From contig WBMZ01003297.1 of the NCBI GenBank assembly GCA_013400975.1, forward strand, positions 1-64,000: DNA of 64,000 bases. The letters run 5' to 3'. Within the stretch, counting starts at the first letter, position 1. Every line of letters starts with the position of its first letter. The position numbers were made by a program, and so were the translations under genes. Positions 48,471 through 60,292 of the stretch are shown piece by piece. The DNA is from Atrichornis clamosus (taxonomy: Eukaryota > Chordata > Aves > Passeriformes > Menuridae). The notes under the pieces were generated by a model. The model saw only the letters and a list, made by a program, of their open reading frames with translations, ran no database searches and was not told where the DNA came from.

Positions 48471-51400
48471 AGAGGGGGTGAGAGCAAATCAGTGCAATCA
48501 GCAAAGGTTGAGGTGGTAAGAACAGCAAAAAACAAAAGTACAATGGTTGCGAAGTGACTGCAACAGAGTGAGGAGGGTCAGAGCATCTCCTGTACCACAG
48601 GGTTTAATAAACTTGGCCAGCACTTTGGAAGCAGTTTCATCACTTCTTGTATCTGTCTCAGAGGTGACAGCAGGCCTAGAAAACCACCCGATGTTCCTTC
48701 AAACCTTATGTGTGTTTGGAAAAAAAGAGGTATGGGAACAGGGAATAGCAGGCACTGGAGGTCCCTGTACTGCATGTACCCATTGGTGTGATGTTATCAG
48801 AGAGCTCAGCACAGAACAAGCCCAAATCCATCGAGATGAAAACATTCCGAGATTTCTGTTGTTCTGGAGCCAGCTTTTCCAGGAAGAGAGTTTTGAAGTT
48901 TTAGTACTCATCCCAACCCTCCATTTAGCATTTCCTTTGAAAGGAGCACACACTGCTGTGCTGGGGAAGGCAAAATATCACCCAGGATCACTATGATCAG
49001 CACAGACCTTGCTGGCTTTTGAAAACCCAAATGTGCACAAGTGAGTATTTTCCCTTTAACACTTGATGTGGGAAGAGCTCAAATGTCTAAGATGAAAAGG
49101 GGCACAGTTATTTCTGTTATTAAAATGTCAGGCACATTAACACCTCCAGAAATTATGTTGTTCTTTTTTTTTCTCAGACTGACCTGCTTGAAGCAGAGTT
49201 AAACATTGAACAGGAGTCAAAGCACTCATTCAGTAGTTTCAGTTCTTGAAACATCCCCCTTTCTTGCTGCATCTACAACATAAGCCTGTGCTTTTTCTTT
49301 CTCTAAGAGGATTTCTTAGGACATCCCACCTGTGATGATTTGTGTAATCAACACTCTCATCAGTGCTTCAATAACCCTGAAATATTTGTAAATGCCTGAT
49401 CTCATTCTATTTAGTGCAGATTTTATGTAATGTTTTTTATTTACATAAGAAATTAAGAAAAATGACAGGAATGCAAAATTTGAGAGAAGAGAAATGACAG
49501 GAATGCAAGTCAAGCATTCAGTGGAGGTCATATTGGAATGATTCTTCTGTAATGAAACCTTTGCTCAGATACCCACATTCTGTACAGGCAAATTTCACTG
49601 CTTGACTGAATCAGCAGGAACTAGGCATGTCAAAATCCTGGAATCACTGTCAGTGTACTTAGGGCTGAGCCAACATGATTTACTTCATACCTTTGCAAAC
49701 TCCCACTGGCAAACTCTCTACTGAAGATGAGGTCTAGTAGAGAAACAGAAAATGATGCACACATGAGCTAAATCACATTTGGGATGACACAGGAAAAAAA
49801 CTCACAACGATCTGTTTTCTCCTCATGATTCAAAACTGCATAAAAATATCGATAATTTCCCACACAGAACTTGCCTCTTGAATCTGCTGCTGTAGAGCTC
49901 TGCTGGGACTGTTCCTGACCCCTTCACTTTTCCAGCCATGGGAGCAATTGCAGCATTTTGTGGTTCAGGAGAAGCTGCTGCCCCAGAGTGCTCTGGAGAG
50001 AACTCCTCACATTTACTCTTGCCAGCTCAGCCTCTGCACAAAGCAGAAAATCATCATCGTTTCAGCAGAGCCTTTGCAAGCCCTTACTTTTCTTTTATAT
50101 TTTGACTTTTTTTTTTTTTACTGAAAAAGAAGTCTGCTGCTGGCTGACAAATGAGGACTTCTGGATCTGAAAATGGCTCATGGAGACTGTTCCCATCCTG
50201 TTGTTTAATGTAGGGATCAGAAGAAAACCACAGCCACTGGTGGAGGTGGATGTTGCGCAGCAGGAGCTGAGACATCTGATTGAGATTCAGCTGGAGCAAA
50301 GAGGACATTCTGCACCAAATCACGATGTCAAAGATAAGCTGATGAGAAGTGAGAAGGATCTAAACTGTGAAATGCAATATCTCCTGACTCTGTTGGATTT
50401 CTACCAAGAAATTTCTAATTTAGAAAGAAAACTATTGTCAGATGCACGCGTTTGCAAGGCTGTCAAATCCTTTAGTGTCAGTGACTCTCCAGCAGCCTGT
50501 CAATCTCCATGACCTTGAGTTTTGAATTGCTTGGGCTTTCTTTTTCAACAACATTTTCTCCAATTTTGAAACTCAAGACACTCAGAGGAGTCTGTCATGA
50601 AGAAATACGAGTTCCTCTTGCCAAAGAACCGTTGCATTGTCACATTTTGCCCAAGGCTCTGGGGAAGGGAATGGGAAGCCACAGCGTGTTTATTTATACA
50701 GATCAAACTGCATAAATGCAACTATTAGAATGCATTTTGCCATTCCTCTTCCATCCCCCAGAAACAGTTTACAGCATAGCCAGATTTCTTCAAAAGTTCT
50801 TGGGACCTCTGGAGGTTCATGCAATTTTTTCCAGTTTGGGCCCTGCAGTTGCACATGCTTTTTTTACTGGTTGTACTTAAAAAGAAAAGAAAATCCCTGT
50901 TATACACCAGGAGCTGTTCTCCAAAAAAGGGCCTGAAGGTCCAGATGGGCAAGAAGTTGAATGTAAGTCCTCTAAATGTGATCCTATGGCCATAAATGCC
51001 CAGCTCCATCCTTGGCAAGAGGGCAGCCAGCAGGCCCGTGGAGTGGATTTTTTCCTCTTGTCCCTAACTTTTGATAACTTTTTCTCCACTTTTGTTGATA
51101 TATTTGATCAGTGTTGTTCTGAAGAACATTCATATTTCTACTGCTCTGGTGTCTTTCTTACTCTACACACCATAATGACATTTTTTTGGCTTCTTGGGGA
51201 ATAACACATTTCCTGGAGTTACTGTCTGTGTTTGTAAGCTCCTTATGTTTTACAACCCACTCAAATTGTTTTCAGAAATTCTTCATTTGTGCTTAAATGA
51301 AACCTGAATTTTTACATTAAAATCCCTCCCAGTACACAACATCTTCAATTTTTTTTACTGTTGCGTTAGCTCTTGATTTTTTTCTATATATTCCTGAGAT

Positions 51401-53234
51401 TTCCAGAGATGTTCCATTTTTCTTTAAATAATTTCTTCTATGACAGGTTATAAATTATGTCCTAGGATCTCTGTCTTCTCAACCCCCCAGCAATATATCT
51501 GCATTTCAAATGCACTCAGCACAGTATCTAAATGCCAGCCAGGCATTTAACCTTGTCATTTTACCTGAAATTAGGTATTCAAATTTTTTCTCTTTGACTT
51601 TTTTTATTTTGATTTATTAGTGAAACCTTCAGGTTGCAAGTTACCATTTCAGGATTGGCTCTGAAGGTGTTTTAAAAGCACTGGAGACGGAAAGGGGAAT
51701 TTTCTGCCCTAGTAAGTATTTGATAGTGATTATCCATATGCCAAATTAATTTGTATTTGGGCCAGACCTGATTTAAAAGGTTCACTCCATTATTTTAGAG
51801 GTGCATTGAAAAAGCCCTTCACTCATTTATTTTATTGCTTTGGAAGAAGGACACATTACAGTTCTCTAACCCTCTGGCTGCATCCCTAAAGAAATAAAAT
51901 GATCTGGTACTGCCTACAAAATCCTGACAGGCCCAGCACTGACAGGCACTCAGAGAACTTGTGCTGGGAGCCTGTCAACCAAAGCAATCACAATTCTTGA
52001 ATGACATGAAGAGCAAGGAGTTATCTTTTTGCTTTTCCTTCTTTTTTTTTTTTGGCTTTCATGATCTCATATGCAGAGAAGTCTATTGCAAACAGTTTTT
52101 CCTTGCCCAAATGGATATTTGGGAACATTCTGTCAAGGTCTCATAGGACGCTCTTTATAAACCATCAATTTGAAGTGATTTTGTCTGCTCCTCTTTCTCA
52201 TTGATTATCAGGGTTCTCTACATTTGTTTATTCATTGGAATGCTGCAAATTTTTGTACAATTCTTATCTTATACAAGACCTTTTAAAAGTCTGTTAGAAG
52301 AGCAAGACTTTCCATCTAGAGGAGCCATTTCTTCTGTGCCATTGCAGAACTCTCTCAGGAGGTAATCCTGTCCCACAGCGTTACGTAGTGCTTTGGAGCC
52401 TAACAAGTGGAGTGATGTTAATACTGTTCTATTGACTTTAGATTCCTTCTAATTCAAAAAGGATCTTGAGTCTTTCTGCCTAAAGTTTGAGCATCATTTG
52501 ATGAAGTCCTCTTTATTTGATGGAGTTCTCTTATTAACAGAGAGGTGCAAGTTTTGCCCATTTTCAGAGGGTTCAGGTATCTCTGATGTATAACTTGGAC
52601 TCAGAAGGGGTGCAGTCTATATTACTAAAAAAAATAAATAAATTACTATAGGCACACATTGAGATGGTCACTGCAAAATGTAAGTGCTCTTCTCCCCAGC
52701 CTTGAAAGCTTTGCTAGACCATTTCTGTCAACTCAAGTGAACCAAATCTTAATCCCACTGAAAACACATGAAACCTGACATGATCAAAGGCCAAGGTTTC
52801 TCACTTGTACTTGGGAGAATGGACAAGTCAGGTATTCTGTTTCTGTATTTTTTTTTATATCTCTATGCTGTACTTTATGTCCATCGAGGGCTCTTGGGAG
52901 AGATATCACTTGCAGATATGTGAATACTACTGGAAATGCCATTCAAAAGAGGTCTGACTTTGCCTACCTGTGAAGGGCATTAAGGTATAACAATAAAAAA
53001 AGAAAGTACAGCCACAATCTAAATAATTGCAACATCCTTGCCAAAAATGACCCAAAGGCCATTTGGCAAAGGGCATCATTTTCTTAAGTGGCTGGTAATG
53101 AAGTCTTTCTTTACTTCACGCACTCAGACCTTGCCACATGAATACAGAAGTGAAAGCACAGGGAAAGTTTCTGCATGGTTTTATTTTACCAAGTGCACTT
53201 CTGATTTCCAAGGGTGGCCAAACCACTGACTGAA
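48471..53234. other. 4.8 kb, no gene recognised
   Basis: The 149-codon plus-strand frame at 48547-48996 directly follows the ancient CR1 and matches nothing I recognise. The 110-codon plus-strand frame at 50180-50512 has a charged, leucine-containing stretch but no nameable domain. A short direct repeat (aatgacaggaatgcaa at 49461 and 49493) and a T run at 50108-50120 are the only repeats seen. Confidence 0.5.
49461..49508. repeat. 16-bp direct repeat, 32-bp spacing
   Basis: aatgacaggaatgcaa occurs at 49461-49476 and again at 49493-49508, with similar A/G-rich sequence before each copy. Probably a small tandem duplication that has begun to diverge. Confidence 0.8.
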
Positions 53235-53401
53235 ATCACAGAATCAATAGAAAAGCCCTCTAAGATCACTGAGTGCAACCATTCCCAGCACTGCCAAGGC
53301 CACCACTGACCTATGTCCCCAAGTGCCACATCCACACAGCTTTTAAACCCCTGCAGGAATGGGATGCCCTGAACAACCTGTTCCAATGTTCCCAGTTTCA
53401 C
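53235..53401 (-). mobile_element. CR1 LINE, 3' end, ~170 bp
   Basis: The plus strand begins 'aatcacagaatcaatag' and continues with 'accattcccagcactgcc', 'ccccaagtgccacatccaca' and 'ctgaacaacctgttccaatg'. The internal sequence belongs to the subfamily with a 'gccaaggccaccactga' UTR, unlike the 'gggcagggacacc' type seen in most copies here. Confidence 0.88.
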
Positions 53402-54267
53402 TTGACAGTAACGTCAGCTGTGAATTGTATAAAAACCTTCCAGCTTCAGTAATTTTGATCTCTACAAAGCCAAAAATCTACAGCATCATTTGATGATATA
53501 TTACTCAAGTAGGGCATGGAGGCATTTAAACCCAAGCAAAGAATGGATCCCCACTCTGGTGCTTTTCCAGAAGCCCAAGTACGTATTTTCTTATTTATTT
53601 TCAGGACTCCTTTCATGCTTCTTTCAACAGGATGCTTTGGACTTTTGTACATTTCCCGGCTATGTGTTTTATAGACCTTCACCAAGCCTAAGGTGGAAAT
53701 TTACATTTCTCCTACTTCACCACAGATTTCCCACTACTGGCACCCACTCCTCCAGTGGATAAATCCCAGCCAGAGTGTTTCTAGTCTGGGCTGAACAGGC
53801 TGATCTCTGTCTTTATATTGTCTGCACTTGTGCCAAAGCAAATTAGGATTTTGTTTGGGTCCTTGATAGCCCTCAATAATCTCTTCTTGCTAATTCCCTG
53901 TGTGCGCAAACAAGTCTGTACACAGAGCAGCCCGACACTGAAATGTCAGCATAACATGCCTGTTCCCAGTGTGTTATTTCTCCTGTCAGGGTGAGAATGA
54001 AAAGCCTCATGAGCCTCCATCCTTGCTGCAGCAGTGGTACCAGGGTTTCATCCAAAGAATTACCAGTTTAACAAATCAGGAAAGTTCTCCAGCAACTACC
54101 AAGAACAAGTCTTTGGTGGAGGATGGAAGCTGGGCAGGGTCATCTCCAGGGTTCTGAGCACCTTTAGACTGCAGGAACTGTCACTTATTTTCACATACCC
54201 AGCTCCTCCTCACTCTCCTCCCTTCTCCACAGAGTGCTGTTGGTCTAAGACCCTGTAATTAAAACAC
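53402..54267. other. Intergenic DNA, nothing recognised
   Basis: Unique-looking sequence between two CR1 copies of opposite orientation. Chance frames only. Confidence 0.5.
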
Positions 54268-54506
54268 TGAGGAAACAATTTCTTCACATCATTAGGAAAA
54301 GGGTCTTCTCCCAGAGGGTGGTGGGGCACTGAACAGACTCCCAGGGAATGGGCACGGCCCCAAGGCTGCCAGAGCTCCCGGAGTGTTTGGACAACGCTCC
54401 CAGGAGCACAGGGTGGGATTGTTGGGGTGTCTGTGCAGGGCCAGGAGTTGGACTCCTTGATCCTTGTGGGTCTCTTCCAGCTCAGGATACTCTGTGATTC
54501 TGTGAT
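54268..54506 (+). mobile_element. CR1 LINE, 3' end (third subfamily type)
   Basis: Plus-oriented 3' end with 'aatttcttcaca', 'gagggtggtggggcactgaa', 'cagactcccagggaatggg', 'ccaaggctgccagagctc', 'gttggactccttgatccttg' and 'tgggtctcttccagctcagg', ending 'actctgtgattctgtgat'. It is richer in GC than its surroundings. The UTR wording differs from the copies at 935 and 17461, so it is another subfamily. Confidence 0.93.
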
Positions 54507-56531
54507 AACGCCCCATTTCTTGTGCTAAGCCACACTACTGGGCTTCAGTCTTCTTTTTCTGTTGTTCTTCCCTGTTCCAATATGTTTGGTTTGATTCAGA
54601 ATTGGGATTTTTTTCTGGAACAGAGAACAGAAAGGGATGACGTGGTTTTGATAAGAACATTTTTGCATCCATCTAATGTTTTCAGTCATCTCCTCAGAAA
54701 CACACGCACATATGTTGTACATATCACTTAGAGTATTTATTTCTGCCACTATTTACAAAAGCTGAAGACCCTCAGCTGGAAAATCTCTGTAGAGCAAAGT
54801 CTCTGCCATGGAGAGACGAGAAAAACAAAGAGGTTAGATTAAAGGAGGATGAAGTTAGTGAGGCTAAAAAGCTTTTGAAAGCCAGGACAGAATGTGTGTG
54901 TGAACAAAAGAACAATACATAAAGCTAACAGCATGCTCAGTGTGTTCCTTCTTAGTCACTTATGTCTGCTGCATTATTTGTCAAAAAAAAAATACTTCTC
55001 CAAACTTCTTCCCCCTCTTTAAATCCCAGTCACATGCACTTCTGCTGTGCACCAAGATTGATTATTCACTCCATTGTCATTGCCTGTTGTTCAGTGAATT
55101 CTGACCTTTTATTTTAATTCAAGAAAATTCCCGTTACAGACTAGAAAAAAAAAATTCCTTGTTCAAAGAGATGACTCATTTCTTTGCTGTCACATCAGCT
55201 TCCATAGCATATTTAACTTTGAAATATTACTGGAACAGGGGAGGAGAAAAGAAAGATGGGGATCAAAAGGTCATTAGTAACTAATGTTATAGGAAGGAAC
55301 AGGTGAATGTTGAGAAAGTTAAAAAAGGGATGTAAAAAGGTTCACTGATAAAAATTGGAAGAGTCAACAGTAAGAAATGACTGGTTGTCTTTAAGGAAGT
55401 TCACAAAAAACATGAATGTTTTAAATTAAGAGAACTGGTAAGATGGTAATATTCTCCCAAATCCAAAGAGATCAATGCCGAGCTCAAACCCTTTGGGTAG
55501 CAACACAGATTTAAGTGACAGGAGCAAGATTATGAAACTCAACCACTAGTTAGACAAGAAATGTACCAAGAGCAATGAAACAAAAATAAAAAATGAGATC
55601 AACACTGAAAACTCTTATTTTAAAAAGCCTTTTCAATATGTGAGGAACAACTCCCTCCTCCCCCGCTCAGCTGCTGAGTGTTCTGAGCACTACCTGGAAA
55701 TCCATGAAAGATGATGAGCTTCTAGAAGCAAGGAAATGATAATGAGTGTTCATCAGTAATACACTTCTCTGACACTGGAAAGAGAAAAGAGGAGAAAGTT
55801 TTGTTCCTAGGACTGAATTTCTTTCTTATTTCCAAGAATCTGTAATGTGGAGAAAGGAAGAAGTTTGCTTGTTGGATGTGAGCTCCATTCTACCAAACCC
55901 AGAAAATCATAAAATATAAGTTTGAAGTGTGATTCTGACATCAGAGAAAAGTTTAGGACTATGGTCATATTGGGAAGAATGAAGGTGAATTAGTCATACC
56001 ACTATCTGGAGAATTCAGATGAAAAAAATATATACATTTGAGTAATTTTTCCTGCTTGGTGACAGAGGGACCGTACATATCTGGGAAAGGGGGAACACAG
56101 AGGTGATTTTAAAAATGCCCACTGCACAAACCACAAGGGAAAAGGAGGTGGGAAGACACCATTGAGAAAAGGTGATGGAGCTTTAAAAGATTTAAAATAT
56201 GACCCATAAATTTGACTGAATCAGAGACAAAAGTCACAACCCTCCTAAATATCTACCCAGTGCTCTTAGCATAACTGACTCTTGCAACAAGATATGGGCT
56301 ATCTTCAGACATGACATGCTACAGACTGAACTCAAACTCTTCTTTCCCTCCCCGGTATCTTTTAGGCATTTAATCATGCAGAAAAAAAAAGTTTAGTAAA
56401 AACTGATATTTCCTCAGAACTCGCTCTTCAAGCCTAATCCCAAACTGCAGTCCATGTGATCTCCTCTTCCACTGCTTTCTGTTAGCACAATTTCAGCTCT
56501 TCCACAAGGAGAAACCACAGATTAAAAATAA
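54507..56531. other. 2 kb of A-rich unique DNA
   Basis: Purine-rich on the plus strand, especially 55200-56200, with many gaaa and aaag words and short A runs. No element or gene recognised. Confidence 0.5.
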
Positions 56532-56673
56532 AATCACAGAATAGTTTGAGTAGGATGGGACCTTAAACAGTATTTCATTCCAAAACCTTCCACTATCCCA
56601 AGTTGCTCCAAGCCCCATCCAACTCAGCCTTGGACACTTCCAGGGACAGGGAAGCCACAGCTCCTCTGGGCAA
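56532..56673 (-). mobile_element. CR1 LINE, 3' end, ~140 bp, internally deleted
   Basis: The plus strand reads 'aatcacagaatagtttgagt', 'gatgggaccttaaacagt', 'caaaaccttccactatccca', 'agttgctccaagccccatcc' and 'cagccttggacacttccagg'. The 'ccctgccatgggcagggac' segment present in sister copies is missing between 'ccaaaacc' and 'ttccactat', a small internal deletion. Confidence 0.92.
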
Positions 56674-59600
56674 TGCTCCTTTTGACACCAAAAGTTTCCC
56701 TCTGACAGGGGCTGTTCAGTGACCATATTTTATTCATTAAAACAACATCAATAACTTACACTAGGCCTCCTAAAGCTGGAATTGGGGATCTATTATAACT
56801 CAATCTCCAAACAGAACCAGACTTAAATGGAAAAAAGAAAGTTTCCATGTCAAAAAACTTACTTCATAACATTTAAAGTGTTTACCTACTGAGATACAGA
56901 GTTAACATTTGAGCTTCTTTACAAGAATAGATATAACGTAGGCATTACTTCCAAGATTTACTGTATAATACACCATAATAGTGAATTAAAGCTCATTAAC
57001 TCAACTACACAGGCAAATTAGGTGGGTCCCAAAAGCTCTGACTGGACAAAACCTGCAGGCTGTCAACATAGATCGTTATTTTATCAGGAAATTATTTATT
57101 TAATACAAAGATAAAAATCAAGCCAGCAGTGTTATTCTTGAAAAGCTCCGTCTGGATAACCCAGATCTCACGCACACCTCGTCATAAGCTACACATAAAA
57201 CACTTCAAAGTGAGGACATGAGGCAGAGGGTGACCACACCCAGGGATGCTGAACTGAGATTTGGACAGGCTAAGAACTCTACCCCAGGCACTCTTTCAGA
57301 GTTTGGCTCTCGTGTGCTGCCTTCACTCATTTCTTCTACTGTTGTTCCTCTCCTCACCCTCCATCTTTGTAGACTTCCCAATTTCTGTTGTTTTGGAAGA
57401 GTTTTGCTTCATTAATTAATGTTTGCAAAGGAGGAGATGTGGCAAATGCTGTTCTAACTCTTGGAAAAGTGCCTGATTAAGATGCAAAGCACAGCCAGAA
57501 CAGCTGTCAGAACAAGCTCTTGTGCTGTCGATGTCCTGACAATGCAGAAAACAACTCTGGATACAAATTCATCACCAATCAGTTCTTTCTTGAGTCACAA
57601 AATAAACTCTAAAAATTATCTCAATGAAACGATTCTCTGCATGTGTATTTTGTTGCCAGATCCATTCAGTAAAGGCCCTGTACTTCTTTCTTGAGAAGTT
57701 TCATCGCTTCTGAGCAAGCAGTTAGGCAAAGTCCGTGTAATCAGGGAAATAATTAATTTATCAGCTACCTGCTGCTGTAAACATTTTCCTATTAGAACAG
57801 TCATTCTGGGTCAGGATTTTTCAATGAGATACAAAACCCCAAGCTGACATAAAACCATTATCTCCCATTGAATTCAGATTCATCCTGACTGATAGCAGCA
57901 GAACTGGTCCATTTGGTTTTCCAGTACCAATTAAGAAACTGAAAAACTCACATCATTTGCTGGATCATAAAAATTTCTACTTCTTTGCTTTTTTCCCCTC
58001 TATTACTTAAAATTTTCTTGATTTAGAACATTAACACCACTCTAAAGTACTTCATTTTCTGCAACTGCCCCATGCTGAAATCCCAGGGTAATCTGCTTGG
58101 AAATTTTGACTGACGTGCTTTGAGATCTTTTTTTAATTGCTGTGAATAGAATCACAAGAGAACACAGCTTGAAGAATCTGAGCTGATACATGACCAATGA
58201 AGTAATAAAGACCTTTTCAGAAGAAAAGTTAATCTTTACAGGAACCAAACATTCCTCATGACCTTGGATTAAATTAGCCCTGTTTCCATGGGAAGCTCAT
58301 TCTTTAGGCTCAGTCATGGCTGCCTGCCTTTACATTTATTTACAATAGCACCTGGAGTCTTCAACTGAGCTCCCATTATATTTAAGTGCTGTAGCACTAT
58401 ATTGTAACAAATTAAAATACTTTAGAGGAGGCAGAATAATTTCAGGGCAATGTGTTTAAGAACAAATCAGTGAACGTCTATTTTAAAGGCAAATGGCTTT
58501 TACAAAGGCTATGTATAGACACATGTCTAAATACTTTAATGCATTAGTGAAGGAGTTCCCCTTTCTCTTCAAAATTGTTTTCTGGTATTGTAGTGTTTTT
58601 CTCACTCCCTGTCTTGCACACTCACTTCTCTTTTCATTTAATTCCACTGAGCAGAAGTGGATTTAGCCCATCTGATAATTCAGGAGCAATCTTCTCCAAG
58701 GCAGAGACAGAGTTGGGGTATTTTTTCCATACAGGAAGATCCAAAAACCATGGATCTGAAAGAATTTGAGTCCTGGGTTTTTACAGTTGCTTTCCATATT
58801 ACCATATTTCTGTTGCTGACATGGCTGAATGACCAAATTTCCAATGAACTCCCCTGGGATATTCATATCTTCAATCTTATTTTAATTTTTAATTTTAAAT
58901 TCCTGTAGGGATTCCTCTCTAGTATTGTCCCAAATATGTCAGAGGGAGCTGGCATGTGTGCACAAGCATGAATAAGTTCATCTATAAGGAAAACTAAATA
59001 AGTGGTTTACAGAAAGAACTCTAACAAATATATGCCTAAGTACAGCAATTTTTTCTTAAACCTTTATACCTGAACTTTTTCTATTAAACCCCTGTGAAGA
59101 CAAAAACATATTTCATGTTAGGTGAAGGAAGGTTTTGGGGGTACTCCAACCTGGTAAAAGACCAGCAACCTATTTTTGCCCTACAGAAGACGAAAATACC
59201 TTCTCAGTGAAATCTTTGAGTGAAGAAAACTTTGGGGTTCTCAGAAGGGGCATTGGAAACAGCTGCATTCTCCTCAAACTTGGTTCTAATCTTCCCAAGT
59301 TTGAGGACTGATCAGAGAAATAGAAAGAATGTTTAAATATTGTGGTGAATCCTGATATATATATAAATATAGATCTATATAATTTACATAAGATGTATAT
59401 CTTGTGAAACCATTAGCAACTGAGATTAACAAAAGACTGGAAGTATGAGAGAGTTTTCACTCACATCATAGTTAGGAGCACATCAAAATGGAGCAAGGCC
59501 ACTTGTACAGTCCAGAGATTCAGTTTGCCAAGATCATTTGATTCGAGCCTTGTGGGATTTGCAAAACCAAATTGTCCAGTCCCTACCTGCAAAGGAAAAA

Positions 59601-59748
59601 AATGAGCCATCATTGAACTAATCCAGTCATCAAAGAAAAAGAACAAAACCCAAGAGTATAAAGATTAATTGGTTCCTACAGGACAGTAAAATAGTGGTTT
59701 CACTAATAAGATCTAATTCTTTGTTAGAGAGATAAACGAACGATATTG
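56674..59748. other. 3 kb of AT-rich DNA, no gene recognised
   Basis: No gene or transposon recognised. Contains the 14-bp palindrome and TA-rich piece at 59355-59383. Confidence 0.5.
59355..59383. repeat. TA-rich repeat with 14-bp palindrome
   Basis: A (ta)n stretch followed by atatagatctatat at 59367-59380, which equals its own reverse complement. Probably a minor microsatellite. Confidence 0.8.
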
Positions 59749-59815
59749 GGTGAGTTACTTTCCCCTTGGCCAGTTTTCTCACTAACAAAACAGCAATAAT
59801 TATCCTTCCCACTCT
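59749..59815 (+). mobile_element. Possible MIR-like SINE fragment
   Basis: The words 'gggtgagttactttcccct', 'ggccagttttctcacta', 'acaaaacagcaataattatc' and 'cttcccactctg' follow the order of the MIR SINE 3' half (typically 'caagttacttaacctct', 'cagtttcctcatctgtaaaa', 'ataata', 'cctacc'). MIR elements are very old amniote SINEs, rare and decayed in birds. Similarity is partial and could be chance. Confidence 0.4.
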
Positions 59816-59966
59816 GTGTTTGGCCACTGAGCTCTGCAGGGGCAAACTGCCTGCAGGGATCAACAACTACTGCACCTCCATACTTTCATTATCTGGCTTC
59901 CAGTTATACAAATTCACTCTGAATCTCAACATTCAGAATCTTTCTGACGTAATAAAAAGACCACAC
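59816..59966. other. Intergenic DNA, nothing recognised
   Basis: A short unique stretch before the last CR1 of the window. Confidence 0.5.
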
Positions 59967-60292
59967 ACAGAATCACAGAATGGTGTGGGCTAGGAGGGAC
60001 CTTAAGAACCATCTCATTCCACCCCCTGCCATGGGCAGGACACCTTCCATTATCCCAGGTTGCTCCAAGTCCCATTCAGTCCAGCCTTGAACATTTCCAG
60101 GGATGGGACAGCCACAGATTCCCCAGGCAACCTTTGCCAGGGCCTCATCATCCTCAAAGTACAGATTTTTTTCTCAATATCTACTCTAATCCTACTCTCT
60201 TTCATTTTGAGTCCAATCTCCCTTTGTCACTCCAGGCTCTTATAAATAATCTCTCTCCATCTTTCTTGTAGGATCTCTCCAGGTACTTAAAA
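59967..60292 (-). mobile_element. CR1 LINE, 3' end, ~325 bp
   Basis: The plus strand reads 'cacagaatcacagaatggtg', 'gagggaccttaagaaccatc', 'caccccctgccatgggca', 'caggttgctccaagtcccat' and 'cttgaacatttccaggga'. It continues into the ORF2 end ('tttgtcactccaggctctta', 'ctccatctttcttgtagg', 'ctccaggtacttaaaagcag'). The region past 'cagattttttt' is more diverged than the tail. Confidence 0.93.

Noticed and set aside
48547..48996. 149-codon plus-strand frame after the ancient CR1
   Set aside because: No family pattern. It lies downstream of the recognisable ORF2 end, so it is not CR1 coding sequence either. No splice or promoter signal can be defended.
50180..50512. 110-codon plus-strand frame with a possible helical, charged stretch
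   Set aside because: A helical look alone is weak. No start context, domain or neighbouring exon supports it.
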